DNA from: Protopterus annectens
Lineage: Eukaryota; Chordata; Ceratodontiformes; Protopteridae
DNA: 64,000 nt
NCBI RefSeq assembly: GCF_019279795.1
Contig: NC_056745.1
Span: 1,491,664,003 to 1,491,728,002 of the forward strand
Reading direction: 5' to 3'
Shown here: one piece after another, positions 38,270 through 49,859 of the stretch
Layout of the letters: each line of letters starts with the position of its first letter
How positions within the stretch are numbered: position 1 is the stretch's first letter
Notes under the pieces: model-generated
Database searches by the model: none
Told to the model about the DNA's origin: nothing
Seen by the model: only the letters and a program-made list of their open reading frames with translations
Translations under genes and position numbers: made by a program

Positions 38270-39283
38270 CAACAAGTTTTGAATGTGATTACGGAAGCCA
38301 GAAGACCTAGTACACGTAAGGTGTAAGCAGAAAAATGGAAGAGATTTTTATTTTGGAGTGCAGCAAAGGATTTGGATGTTTCTGAGCCTAATTTGAGTGT
38401 GGCTCTTCAATATCTTACTGAGCTATTGGACAAAGGTTTGTCTTTCTCTTCCATTAAGATTCATGCTGCAGCAATTTCAGCTCACTATGATTGTGACCCA
38501 CCATTGTTTTCTCATCCTTTGTTCAAGCAATTTCTTAGAGGGGCAAAGAATATAAGACCCCCACGAAGAGCTCCTACTCCTGCTTGGGACCTCAATTTTG
38601 TGTTGGAGAAACTTACTCTACAACCTTTTGAGCCTCTTGGCTACTGCTGAGTTGAAATACTTGTCATGGAAGACTGCTTTTTTGTTGGCCATTACTTCTG
38701 CAAGAAGGGTTTCTGAATTGCAGGCTCTTATGGCGGTGGAGCCTTTTTTGATTTTTCATAAGGATAGGGTATCATTACGTACTAATCCTTCATTTATGCC
38801 TAAGGTGGTTTCTAGTGTGGCTTTAAACCAAACTATTCATTTGCCTACTTTTATGCAGATCCCCAAAATAGGGGAAAAGATTTTGCACACTTTAGATGTA
38901 CACAGGCAGTTGCGTTATTATTTAAGCAGGACTAGGATTTTAGGCAGTCTCAGCAGTTGTTTGTTTCTTTTGCTTTGAGTTCTCAGGGCAAGCCTGTGTC
39001 AAAACAAACTATTTCTAAGTGGATTGGGTTTTGCATTGCATTCTGTTACTCCCATCATGGCAAAGAGATTCCAGCTGGGATTAGGCCTCATTCCACTAGG
39101 GCTACTGCCACTTCAACAGCATTTCTAAGGGGGGTGGCAACTAAGGATATTTTGGAGGCAGCTACTTGGAGTTCAGTGCATACTTTCTCCAAGCATTACC
39201 ACCTTCCTCTCTATTCTAAGTCCAGGGCTGGTTTTGCCACTGCTGTGTTGCAGGGCATTTTGGCAGCTCCTGCTTCATTATAG
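38270..39283 (+). pseudogene. DIRS b tyrosine recombinase
   Basis: Shows VITEARRPSTRK, SSIKIHAAAISAHYDCDP, TSARRVSELQALM (catalytic Arg), RPHSTRATATSTAFL (HxxR) and AATWSSVHTFSKHYHLPLYS (His/Trp and nucleophilic Tyr block). The region is broken. Confidence 0.85.
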
Positions 39284-39320
39284 CTTAGCCATCCTCCCTT
39301 ACCTCTGCTTTGGGATTCTA

Positions 39321-39420
39321 CCCAAGTGTTAGGACTGCAGCAATGTGAGATGAAGAACATAGTACAGTTTTGTACCTACCATAAATGTAGATGTTCAAGA
39401 TCCACATTGCTGCAGTCCAA
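39321..39420. repeat. ICR of DIRS b
   Basis: The junction lies at 39360/39361. Both halves match the reverse complement of this element's own private tips, including the 'gagatgaagaacat' part. Confidence 0.95.
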
Positions 39421-39572
39421 TTCCTCCCTCCTTCCCCTCTGTGTTTAGGGGTGGTTGTGTGGGTGAGGTTCTATTTTTTGTACATTTGTATATATTGTAC
39501 ATATTTTAGGCACAGGAGTGTTTTGGTGTTTTTGGTTTTGGCCTTATCTTTTTAGGGTCTTCTGACATCTGG

Positions 39573-39774
39573 GGCAAGAAAAGACTGAGGATATGACGTT
39601 GGTCATGCGCATTTGTACCCTGACGTTCTGATGTCAGTCAAATGCGCCTTGACCGACGTCAGCCTTATACTTTGGTATTCGGGCCGACTGGGACAGCGGA
39701 CTACCCCTAGTGTTAGGACTGCAGCAATGTGGATCTTCGAACATCTACATTTATGGTAGGTACAAAACTGTACT
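39573..39774 (-). repeat. right ITR of DIRS b
   Basis: Inverted copy of 34301-34471 with the extra end extension of about 30 nt. The last base before target DNA is 39774. Confidence 0.95.
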
Positions 39775-40460
39775 TTCTCCTACTCTAGGAATTGTACAGT
39801 AATGCTGTCCAGGCATGTACTATCCCCTCCTGGCTGCAGTATTCTGTTCTCCTACTCTAGGAATTGTGCAGTAATACTGTCCAGGCATGTACTATCCTCT
39901 CCTGGCTGCAGTATTCTGTTCTCCTACTCTAGGAATTGTGCAGTAATACTGTCCAGGCATGTACTATCCCCTCCTGGTTGCAGTATTCTGTTCTCCTACT
40001 CTAGGGATGGTGCAGTAATACTGTCCAGGCATGTACTATCCTCTCCTGGCTGCAGTATTCTGTTCTCCTACTCTAGGAATTGTGCAGTAATACTGTCCAG
40101 GCATGTACTATCCTCTCCTGGCTGCAGTATTCTGTTCTCCTACTCTAGGAATTGTGCAGTAATACTGTCCAGGCATGTACTATCCTCTCCTGGCTGCAGT
40201 ATTCTGTTCTCCTACTCTAGGAATTGTGCAGTAATACTGTCCAGGTATGTACTATCCTCTCCTGGCTGCAATATTCTGTTCTCCTACTCTAGGAATTGTG
40301 CAGTAATACTGTCCTGGCATGTACTATCCTCTCCTGGCTGCAGTATTCTGTTCTCCTACTCTAGGAATTGTGCAGTAATACTGTCCTGGCATGTACTATC
40401 CTCTCCTGGCTGCAGTATTCTGTTCCTACTCTAGGAATTGTGCAGTAATACTGTCCTGGT
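39775..40460. repeat. 72-bp minisatellite, right part
   Basis: About 9.5 copies continuing the array at 33900-34300. Because 72 is a multiple of three, one frame stays open (39802-40434) and encodes a 24-residue periodic peptide. I take this as a by-product and not as a gene. Confidence 0.95.
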
Positions 40461-41276
40461 GTGCTGTTTTAGTCGTGCTTGTTTGTTCCCCTGTTATATT
40501 CTCTGTCTGTCCTACCCACCTAGTTTAAGTACCTAAACTTCACTTCTACTTCTGTATGAACACTGTACCTCCTTCGGTTTTACTTTAAAGATGTAGTTAT
40601 GCAGACGTACCTCACCAAATTAAAGTACGTCTGTCCCTAACATGTAGAGTGTCTTCCTGCCAAGACCATGACCTTACCTAAACATTTTTTCCTTGCCAGT
40701 GCTGCAGAGTTTGTTCTTCCTTAGTATGTTGACTTTTGGCAGCTGTAGCACTTTTAAAAGCTGTTTCTACTCACATTTGTGAGCATCTGTTACCAACTCC
40801 TCAGCCTTTTGTACCACACCCCAGTGTCTGCCGTGATGAGTCTCAGCTGTCCCAATGCACCATATCATCTGTCCAGACATTCCTCTTGGTGTGTGCATTA
40901 GTCAGCTGCTTCCATTTCTTACCAAGTATAAGCCCATAGATATCCGTTAATTCCCTTGGTAAATGAATGGCCAGTTAATGAGACCCTCTAGTCCTGTCAT
41001 GTGACTACCTGTCTTACTTGCGCCTATTTTCATTCCAGCTGTATTTTACCCAACTTTTCCTTGTCTCCCCATTTCCCTGTGCTACTTCATTCCCTTGTCA
41101 CACCCTTCCTATACATCAGTAAGGCTTCCCTGATGTTGTCCAGTCTTTTCCTGACTTCCTTCAGATACGACCTGATGAACCTTGCTGTCCTGTCAGCTTC
41201 CTCAGAACCCTTCTTGCCCTGTTATCTCGCTGACCTCCCCTGTGTTATTACATGCATGTTATTTTCTACTGTCCTG
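40461..41276. other. no feature recognised
   Basis: Pyrimidine-rich non-coding DNA. The open frame at 41001-41495 runs into the DIRS c ITR and has no recognised motif. Confidence 0.5.
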
Positions 41277-41458
41277 ATGTTCGTGTTTTACTGTTGCAGT
41301 CATGACTGTAGGGTACTCCCCTGCCAGCAGGCAGTCCTCGGTCGGCCAGAATCCCAAAGTCTGGGTCCGGCGTCGGCTGTTCAACCATGCTCCCTGACGT
41401 CAGAGAGCCAGGAGTACAAAGCTGACAGCCGACACCATCTTCTCCAGTCTTTCTTGCC
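41277..41458 (+). repeat. left ITR of DIRS c
   Basis: Starts 'atgttcgtgttttactgttg' after a G. Its tip is matched in the ICR half at 46351-46388. Confidence 0.85.
41395..41452 (+). promoter_or_regulatory. CRE-like site and core promoter in DIRS c left ITR
   Basis: A palindromic TGACGTCA (41395-41402), the CREB/ATF consensus, precedes a TACAAAG element at 41415 and a CCAGTCTT initiator-like site with A at 41446 (31-nt spacing). Confidence 0.5.
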
Positions 41459-41589
41459 GTGCGGTGATAGCAGTTCACAAATACCGGTCGGCTGACTCCT
41501 GACGATTTTTTCTGATTATCTTCAGTCCGAAGACTTTCTTTTCAAAGCTAAGTAACCCCGTTGGGGAAATTTTTTCTTGCTCCATTCCG

Positions 41590-43377
41590 ATGTCAGAAAA
41601 AGTTAATAATTGCATTTCATGTGGGAAGCAAATACCTCATAAGGATTTTCATTCTTACTGTATTCCTTGCTTAGGCCCTGACCACGACGTAGCTAGTTGT
41701 CGGTTTTGTGCTAGATTCAATCAACGTACAATTAAACGAAGGTACGATTTTGCTTTTCATTACTTCGGTAGGCGCTTTAACTACAAAATGTCGTCTGATA
41801 TGGTTCCGGCTACCAGAGTTCACAAACGTCGCAAGGATAAAGACAGGCCTCCGAGGTCCAAATCTGATGATAGCACACAAGCAGAGCCAGCTGCAGGTTC
41901 AGCCGTCGTCAGTGAGGCGCTTTTGCAGCCCCTGTCGGCCATTTCAGAAACGATGGCCGAAACGGACTCTCATGAGGAGCCAACAAGGCCTTTAAATATC
42001 TCTATTGCAGGACCTTCGGACAATGCTCCTTCGGATGGGTCCGGAGCCGCTGTGCAGGTACCGGCTTCCGAAGGGGTTTTCAGGCCTACTCAGCTTACAA
42101 TAAAGGCAAAGCCAAAGACAAAGGCAAAGACTCCTTCTAAATCAAAGACTACAACACAGGCCTCTTCTGAACCGGCTCCCAAGTCACAGAAACAGTTACT
42201 CAAGATGGCGGAGGATTTACTTACTGTGATTAGGGGTTCACATCCCCCTCCGGATAAAAGGCCAAGGCAGGATGTTTATTATGATTCTTCTGATCAGGCT
42301 TCTGTTTCTTCAGTTTCCTCTTCTGACCAGGAATATTATTTCCCTCCTTATGAGGATTCTGATGCTGAGGAATCTATTCCCTCAGCTTCTCCCCCTGAAG
42401 ATTTCTCTTTTGGGGAAACTTTGCATGAAATGAGGGAACATTTCCACTGGGAAGGACAGGAGTATTCAGAATCTTAAGAAAAGACTAAGGGATTTTCTTC
42501 TTCTCCCCCAACATAGACCCCTGGCTATTTCTCCTGTTTTGGATATTGTGGATGATGCTTTTTCGGAGGCTAATTTAACTCCTGATTCTTTCCCTCCTGT
42601 TCCTGTCAAGCCGGATGGATATTACAGGGTTCCTGATTCCCACCAGTTTTTATACAAGAACCCTTCTGCTGACCCTGAAACCATTTCTCAGGGTCCTAAG
42701 GGAGTTGAGGTCGCTTCTGCCAAAAATCCCATTCCCACTGAAAAGGATTTTAGATCTTTAGAAAGATGGGGCAAAAAAGTGTACACTTCTGCTACTTTGT
42801 CCATCAGGGCTTTAAACTGTCAGTTTCATATGATGAAATACCAGCAATTTCTCTTGTCTGTTTTAAAACAAAAGCTTACTTCCATTTCTGCCTGTGCAGA
42901 TGATAAGGAATTACATGACTTATTGCATGCCACTGAACAGGTTGGGAAGCATGGTTTACACTGTGGATTTATTGCCTTGGAGGCTTCTTGTAGGGCTTCT
43001 GCCTCCGGCACAGTCATTAGAAGGCATGCATGGCTAAAGGAACAAAATTTGCCAGAACAAGTGAAAGCTAAATTATTGGATGCTCCTGTTCAGCATAATG
43101 TTTTGTTTGGATCAAAAGCTGAAGAAATTATTAAAAAGATGGAGGATAAGACGAAATCCATGCAAAGATTTCTTACAAGTACAGCCACCAAGATTTAGCA
43201 GAAATTGGCCTTCTAAAAATTGGTCCTTTCCCACTTCCGACAGGCCTCATAGGGGTAGATATAGATGCTCCAGAGGAAGGCCTCAAACACAAGGTTCTTA
43301 TAGACTAAGACAGTGGACTGCTTCCACCCCTAGGGGAGGAGAGGACAGGTCACAAACTCATAGGAAACAAACTCAAT
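41590..43377 (+). pseudogene. DIRS c gag-like region
   Basis: Starts MSEKVNNCISCGKQIPHKDF with the full zinc block, a Thr/Ser/Lys-rich linker, LLKMAEDLLTVIRGSHPPPD, PPEDFSFGETLHEMREHFHW, YYRVPDSHQFLYKN, IRRHAWLKEQNLPEQVKAKL and an Arg-rich end. The region is broken. Confidence 0.8.
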
Positions 43378-45290
43378 GACTCCCTCTGTTGGGCTGCAGG
43401 AACTTCTTGCCTGGAAGCCCCTCTCGGAGGAAAACTCTCTCTTTTTTATCAAAATTGGACTCGTATAACCCAAGAGAAGTGGGTTCTGGATGTGGTTCTA
43501 AGAGGTTACAGATTCCATTTTCATACCCTGCCAAGGCCAAGCGGATGGCCACACCTTACATCAATGGACAGAGGTCTTAAACCAGGTGGAAGCTCTTTTG
43601 GCTATGAAAGCCATAGAACTGGTTCCACTTTCAGAGATGGGACAAGGTTTTTACTCAAGGCTCTTTCTAGTCCCTAGGAAGCAAAACTAATGGAGACCCA
43701 TTCTGGATCTGTCAGTCTTGAACACCTTTCTAGAGATTCCAAAATTCAAGATGCTTACTCTACAGCACCTACTTCCAATGCTGTCCAAAGATGCTTGGAT
43801 GGTAATTTTGGATTTAAAGGAGGCATATTTACACATTCCCATCAGGCAGGAACACAGAAAATACCTCAGGTTCAAGGCCGGATCGAGGCACTTTCAATTC
43901 TCTGCACTGCCCTGTGGATTGTCTACTGCACCCAGGGTCTTCACCAAATGCCTGGCTCCAGTAGTAGCTTACTGCAGACTCAAGGGAATTCAAATTTACC
44001 CTAATCTGGATGATTGTCTAATTCAGGCAGACAGCAAGGATGCCTTACTACAGCATCTAGATTTTGTTCAGAACCTCCTCAAGTTCCTGGGTTTCTCTGT
44101 AAACATAAAGTCAAATTTGACACCCTCACAACAGATAACTTTTCTGGGTGCTCTTCTAAACACCACAACCCAGATGGCATTTCTAACATCCGAAAAACAG
44201 TTACAGCTGGCTTCAACTTTCAAAACCTTGGCAACTTTAACTCCGCTATCTGCAAGGAGATTCCTGCAGGCTCTGGGTTACATGGCCTCCTGCATCCTTC
44301 TCGTACCATATGCAAGACTCCACATGAGGAAAATACAGTGGTACCTAAAAAGTGTATGGTCTCAGCATTGCCACAGTTTAGACATACTGATCTCCATCTT
44401 TCCTTGCCTTTAAAAAGAATTTCTTTGGTGGTCCAGGGCATGTACTCTAAACAAAGGGAAACCCTTCTGTCTGCCTCCTGCCACTCAGATTCTAACCACG
44501 GATGCCTCGGATTATACTTGGGGAGCCCATTTTCAGGGCAACTGTCTGCAGGACCTTTGGACAAAGGATCAGAAGCACCTGCATATCAATTTAAGGGAAA
44601 TGTTAGCCGTCCAGGAAGCTCAACTGGCCTTCAGGAATCTTTTACATCCAGGACAGCTACTAATACGGACAGACAACACCACAGTTATGTGGTACATAAA
44701 CAAGCAAGGGGGATCTCATTCCTACCCCCTTTGCAGACTAGCCATGGATCTATGGAACACAGCTCTAGCTTGCAATCTGGACCTTCAAGCTCAGTTTCTG
44801 CCAGGGAAGCTAAACCCCCTGGCAGACAGTCTGAGCAGAAACCTTTCGGATCCACACAAATGGATGCTGGACACCAAAATAATCAGGATAATAACAGCAG
44901 TCTGGGGTTGTCCTCGCATAGACCTCTTTGCATCCCACCTCAATCATCAACTACAGAATTTTTGCACCAGGACTTTCCACAAAGAAGCTTGGAAAGTGGA
45001 TGCCCTATCATTCAGTTGGAGGAACCTTTTGGGATATGCCTTTCTGCCTCTTCCTCTTCTTCCACGGGTATTACTAAAGATAAAACAGGACAAGCCCAAG
45101 ATGATAATCTTGCTGGCCCCAAATTGGCCTCGACAGTTTTGGTACCCAACTCTAAAAAACCTATGTCTGGACCCCCCTTGGGTTTTACTTCAGTCTCCGA
45201 ACCTTCTGTCCCAACATCAGGGTCAGGTTCTACACTCTCATGTCAGAACTCTCAGCCTGGCGGCCTGGTTAATCCAGGGCCTTTGATTTC
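43378..45290 (+). pseudogene. DIRS c RT, RNase H and methyltransferase-like region
   Basis: FKMLTLQHLLPML, VILDLKEAYLHIP and a YPNLDD box near 43998 mark the RT. TDNTTVMWYINKQGG marks RNase H. IDLFASHLNHQL and DALSFSWRNLLGYAF mark the Dam-like part. The region is broken. Confidence 0.85.
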
Positions 45291-45299
45291 TTCTTTCCT

Positions 45300-46316
45300 A
45301 CCCAAGCAGGTTATGGATGTCATTTTGGAAGCCAGGCGTCCTAGTACTAGAAAATCTTATGCAGGAAAATGGAAAAGATTTTGTTCCTGGATGCAGGCTC
45401 AGGATTCTGATCCTCTTCTTCCGAACATTCCTTTAATTTTACTTCACTTGACAGATCTCTTACATAAGGGCCTCTCTTTCTCTTCCATTAAGATTCATGC
45501 CTCTGCTATTTCTTCTCATTATAATACAGACCCTCCAATCTTTTCCCACCAGCTCATGAGACAGTTTCTCAGGGGAGCTAAGAACTTAAGACCTCCTAGA
45601 TCTCCTCCCATTCCTGCTTGGGATCTCAACTATGTTTTGGAAAAGCTGACCTTGCCTCCTTTTGAGCCTGCCACCTCTTCTGACATCAAGTTTTTATCTT
45701 GGAAGACAGCTATTCTGTTAGCCCTAACCTCTGCCAGGAGAGTTTGAGTTGCAAGCTTTTATGGCTGTGGAGCCTTATATTATTTTTCATCAGACAGTGT
45801 GTCTTTGAAGACTAATCCTACCTTCATGCCTAAGGTGGTTTCCAAAGTGGCTTTAAATCAGACTATCCACTTGCCTACCTTTTTCCCCACTCCTCAAAAT
45901 AAAGGGGAAAGGATCTTACATTCCTTGGACGTACACAGACAACTACGTTTTTACCTGGACAGAACCAAGGACATCAGGAAATCAGAGCAATTGTTTGTTT
46001 CTTATGCTTCAAGTTCCCAAGGTAAAGCCATTTCAAAACAGACCATTTCTAAATGGATTGCTCATGGAATCAGATTTCGTTATTCTCACCATGGAAAGCA
46101 AATCACAGGGAGTATACAGACTCATTCCACCAGAGCTGCTGCCACTTCTGCGGCCTTCCTCAGGGGAGTTCCTACCAAGGACATTTTGGAGGCTGCAACT
46201 TGAGTTCAGTGCATACTTTTTCAAAGCACTACAATCTACCTCTCTACTCTAAGTCTAGGGCAGGCTTTGCCTTTGCAGTCTTGCAGGGCCTTTTAGCCAC
46301 CCCTTCTTCTTTATGA
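45300..46316 (+). pseudogene. DIRS c tyrosine recombinase
   Basis: Starts with VMDVILEARRPSTRKSYAGK, then SSIKIHASAISSHYNTDPP, TSARR (catalytic Arg), a THSTRAAATSAAFL HxxR block and a C-terminal Tyr block. Its frame is open far upstream over the RT region (from 44014). The region is broken. Confidence 0.85.
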
Positions 46317-46340
46317 CCACCTCCCTTTATTTCATCTTTG

Positions 46341-46395
46341 GGATTCTACCCTACAGTCATGACTGCAACAGTGAAACACGATGAACATAGTATAG
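46341..46395. repeat. left half of the ICR of DIRS c
   Basis: Reverse complement of the left tip of c up to the 'gaacat' joint at 46388, followed by a few bases and then the left end of DIRS d. Confidence 0.8.
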
Positions 46396-46577
46396 ATGTT
46401 CATCGTGCATACAGTTGCAGTAATCACAGATGGGTTCTCTGCCGTCAGGCGGGTCCTCGGTCGGCCGAATTCCAAAGTCTTGGTCCGGCGTCGGTTGTCG
46501 TCGCTCTCTTCCCTGACGTCAGTGTGACAGGGGTATATAAGACACAGCCGACGCCATATTCTTCAGTCTTTTTTGCC
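46396..46577 (+). repeat. left ITR of DIRS d
   Basis: Starts 'atgttcatcgtgcatacagt'. It pairs with 57392-57604. Confidence 0.95.
46514..46571 (+). promoter_or_regulatory. CRE-like site and core promoter in DIRS d left ITR
   Basis: TGACGTCA at 46514-46521, TATATAA at 46534 and TTCAGTCTT with A at 46565 (31-nt spacing). The right ITR also keeps the TGACGTCA. Confidence 0.6.
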
Positions 46578-46707
46578 GCGCGGTGCCCGAAGCAGAAGCA
46601 GTTCGCAAGTGCTGGTCGGCCAGCTCCTGAATTTACGAAAAATTGGAAACCAAAGTCTTCATTAAAGCTAAGTACCCCATTGGGGAAAATTTTCTTGCCT
46701 CAGACCG

Positions 46708-47737
46708 ATGTCAGAAAAAGTTAACAATTGTATTTCTTGTGGGAAGCAAATACCGCATAAGGATTTCCATTCCCTCTGCATACCTTGTTTAGGCCCAGAC
46801 CACGACGTCTCGGGCTGTCGCTTTTGCACTACTTTCAATAAGCGCATTATTAAGCATCGGGCGGAGTTCACCAAACACTTTTTCGGTAAAGCCTTTGATT
46901 ATAAAATGTCATCGGAGACTCCGACTACCATTTTGTCCAAAAAACGCAAGGACAAAGACCGACTTGCGAGGTCCGTGGTCCCCACCGACACCAGGCCAAA
47001 ACCAGCTACACATGGTCCGATTCTCAGCGAGATGCCTATGCAGTCCCTGACTACCGACGACACTTCTTTGGCGGGGTCTTCTGTAACCGAGACCGCAGGT
47101 GCCTCGGCCCATACCCAGACTACAACCACCGAAGCCACTGTGAGCGTTGAGCCTCCTAATGTGGACAGGTCCACTTCCACCCATGGTGTCTTTAGACCCT
47201 CATCTTCCTTTTCAATTAAGGCCTTTACTAAGTCCAAATCAGCCAGGCATCCCAAGAGGCCTGTTGCACAGGGCCCATCTCCAGGCCCCATGCCTAAAAA
47301 GCAGATGCTTAAAATGGCTGAGGATTTAATTACTCTTATCAGGGGTTCCCAAACCCCTCCAGACAAGAGACCCAGAGTGGAAGAAGATTCTCCCTCTTCG
47401 GATCAGGGCTCCATTTTTTCAGATCATTCTGATGTAGAGGAACACTCTTTCTCCCCTTTTGAAGATTCTGATGCGGAGCAGTCCATTCCCTCTGTATCTC
47501 CTCCTGAGGATTTTTCTTTTGGGGAAACCTTGCACACCTTGAGGGAACACTTCCATTGGGAAGGCCAAGACTTTTCTGATTCCAAGAAAAGACTTAGGGA
47601 ATTTCTTTTGTTACCTCAACACAGACCTCTGGCGATTCCTCCTGTCTTGGATGTACTGGATGATGTTTATTCAGAGGCTTGCCTTAATCTGGATTCCCTG
47701 CCTCCTGCCCCAGTCAAGCCTGATAGGTACTACAGAG
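46708..47737 (+). pseudogene. DIRS d gag-like region, part before nested DIRS e
   Basis: MSEKVNNCISCGKQIPHKDF, the zinc block, a Thr/Ser-rich linker, MLKMAEDLITLIRGSQTPPD, FSFGETLHTLREHFHWEGQD and LPQHRPLAIPPVLDVLDD. The region stops at the tyrosine-arginine block, where e is inserted. Confidence 0.85.
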
Positions 47738-47924
47738 ATGTCCTTCAAGGATGCATCTGCAGTCATTACAAATGGGTTGTCCTGTCGTCAGGCAGCCCTT
47801 CGGTCGGCCGGATTCCAAAGTCTGGGTCTGGCCTCGGCTGGTGTCGCACTTCACCCGACGTCATAGCTGCAGTTATTCGGGTATAAAGGCATCAGCCGAC
47901 GCCATTTTCCTCAGTCTTTCTTGC
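47738..47924 (+). repeat. left ITR of DIRS e
   Basis: Starts 'atgtccttcaaggatgcatc', including a small palindrome TCCTTcAAGGA at the tip. It pairs with 53126-53343. Confidence 0.95.
47882..47919 (+). promoter_or_regulatory. core promoter in DIRS e left ITR
   Basis: TATAAAG at 47882 and CTCAGTCTT with A at 47913 (31-nt spacing). The upstream site is GACGTCA, a near-CRE. Confidence 0.6.
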
Positions 47925-48053
47925 GCGTGGCCGAAGCAGAAGCTGTTCGCAAGTGCCGGTCGGTCAGATCCAGAGATTACTACTACCGAATACTACTTCG
48001 AAGACTTCTAAAAAGCTAAGTACCCCGTTGGGGACTCTTTCTTGCTTCAGCCG

Positions 48054-49859
48054 ATGTCAGAGAAAGTGAATAACTGCTTATCTTGTGAGAAACAAATACC
48101 TCATAAAGATTTCCACTCCTACTGTATACATTGTTTAGGCCCAGACCACGACGTAGCAGCTTGTCTAGCCTGCGCTTCTTTTAACCGACGGACGCTTAGA
48201 CGTAGGTCGGAGTTTGCTGAACAAATTTTCGGCTCTAATTTTGCCTACATTATGCCATCGGATCCTCCGACAACGCAAATTTCCAAAAAACGAAAAGGAC
48301 CGACACTCGCGGTCCGCGGTCTCGGCCGAAACCGCGATTAAGCAAACCGCGAGTGTCTCTGTTTCGGCCGAAACCGAGCAAGCGGTTCTTTCTCCAGCCG
48401 AAACCATGCCTTCTACCGAGGCCTCCTCTAACCTGGTAGAATCAGCTTCTGAAATCCAGCCTTCTGTTGCGGTTTCTCAGGAATTATCAGACACAATTCC
48501 CCTGGATATTTCAACCCCTGCACGTGGAGCTGCTAGGCCTCCTGCAGCCATGTCTATTAAGGCCTTTGCCAGGGCTAAAGCAGCCAAAGCTTCAAAAACT
48601 GTGCCTGCCAAACCCCCCCCTCACAGGCCCAGCACTAGCTCTCATATGCTTTCTTTGGCTGAGGATTTAATTTCTTTAATTCGTGGATCCCAGCCTCATC
48701 CAGACAGGTCCTCTCTCCCACCTCCAGAAAAGAGACCTAGAGCAGAGCCCCCGGAACCAGTATCCACTGATGGTTCCTCTGATGAATCGGAACATACAGA
48801 CCTTCCTGAGGCTTCTTATTCTCCTTACGAAGACTCTGATGTGGAAGAGTCCATTCCTTCAGCCTCTCCACCTGAGGAATTTTCCTTTGGGGAAACCTTG
48901 CATGCTATGAGGGAACAATTTCAGTGGCAGGGCCAAGATTTCTCAGACTCCAGAAAAGGCTTAGAACCTTTCTACATTTGCCACAACATAGGCCTTTAGC
49001 TATACCTCCAGTTCTTTCTGTTGTAGATGATGCATTTAATGATGCTTGCACTGCTCCTGATTCATTACCTCCGGCTCCTGCTAAGCCCGATAGGTTCTAC
49101 AGGGTCCCGGACACTCATCTCCATTTATACAAGGCTCCTTTTGCAGATCCAGAGACTATCGCCCAGGGCCCTAAAGCTGTAGCTGCTACTTCTACTAAAA
49201 ACCCCCTCCCCTCTGAAAGGGAATCCAGGTCCTTAGAAAGATGGGGTAAAAAAGTTTACACTTCTGCTACCTTGTCAGCTAGAGCTTTGAACTGCCAATT
49301 TCATATGATTCAATATCAAGAGTTTATGCTTGACCAGTTAACTAAAAAGCTTTCCTCTGAAGAATCTTTAGATAAAAAATATGTTCAGGAAATGGTACAT
49401 AACATACAGCAGGTTAGTAACCATTCTTTAAAATGTGGCTATGATGCACTGGAGGCTTCCTTTAGATCAGCCATGACTGGCACAGTTATCAGGAGACATG
49501 CATGGTTGAAAGAACAGGCATTACCAGACCATGTCAAATCAAAGCTTTTGGATGCACCCATGGATAAGGTCAATTTATTTGGTTCCCCTGCTCAGCAGGT
49601 ACTAAAAAAGATGGAAGAGAAGGCGAAATCTGTACAAACGGTGAAAGATTTCTTACAGGTTCAACCTCCAAGGTTTAGCAGGAACTGGCCCTCCAAGAAT
49701 TGGTCCTTTCCGGACTCCTCAAAGGCTCAGAGAGGCAGGAATAGGCATTCAAGAGGCAGAAACCAATCCAGGGGTGCCTACAGGGGACGCCAATGGCAAG
49801 GTAACAACCAGCGAGGCACGGACGCAGCCACCACCACTACAACACCTCAATCACAGTGA
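48054..49859 (+). pseudogene. DIRS e gag-like region
   Basis: Starts MSEKVNNCLSCEKQIPHKDF. The zinc block and C-terminal blocks (FYRVPDTHLHLYKAPFADPE, IRRHAWLKEQALPDHVKSKL, NRHSRGRNQSRGAYRGRQW) are kept. The linker is Glu/Thr/Ser-rich and specific to this copy. The region is broken. Confidence 0.85.

Larger units (their letters stand above)
34301..39774 (+). mobile_element. DIRS-type retrotransposon 'b' inserted in a minisatellite
   Basis: 5474 bp with all DIRS parts. The flanking 72-bp array continues in phase across it, with no base lost or duplicated: left flank ends G, right flank starts TT. The ITR arms differ at only about 2 positions in 150 by eye, so the insertion is recent even though the genes carry about eight breaks. 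It may have been copied from an already defective parent. Confidence 0.95.
41277..46395 (+). mobile_element. DIRS-type retrotransposon 'c', without a visible right ITR
   Basis: Left ITR, gag, RT region and YR are present, and the sequence reaches the first half of the ICR. At that point DIRS d begins at 46396, and no right ITR of c is found in the window. About five breaks lie in the genes. It belongs to the same broad subfamily as a, d and f, with its own ITR sequence. Confidence 0.85.

Noticed and set aside
39802-40434. 210-residue open frame with a 24-residue repeat
   Set aside because: It is the 72-bp minisatellite read in a frame that stays open because 72 is a multiple of three. The array continues outside the frame, and no start, signal or domain supports a gene.
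41001-41495. 164-residue frame that could be read as a Leu/Ser-rich membrane protein
   Set aside because: It runs from pyrimidine-rich non-coding DNA into the DIRS c left ITR, and the hydrophobic look follows from base composition.
46899-47366. 155-residue minus-strand open frame in DIRS d
   Set aside because: Antisense shadow of the gag linker. Similar antisense frames occur opposite gag in other copies without shared motifs.
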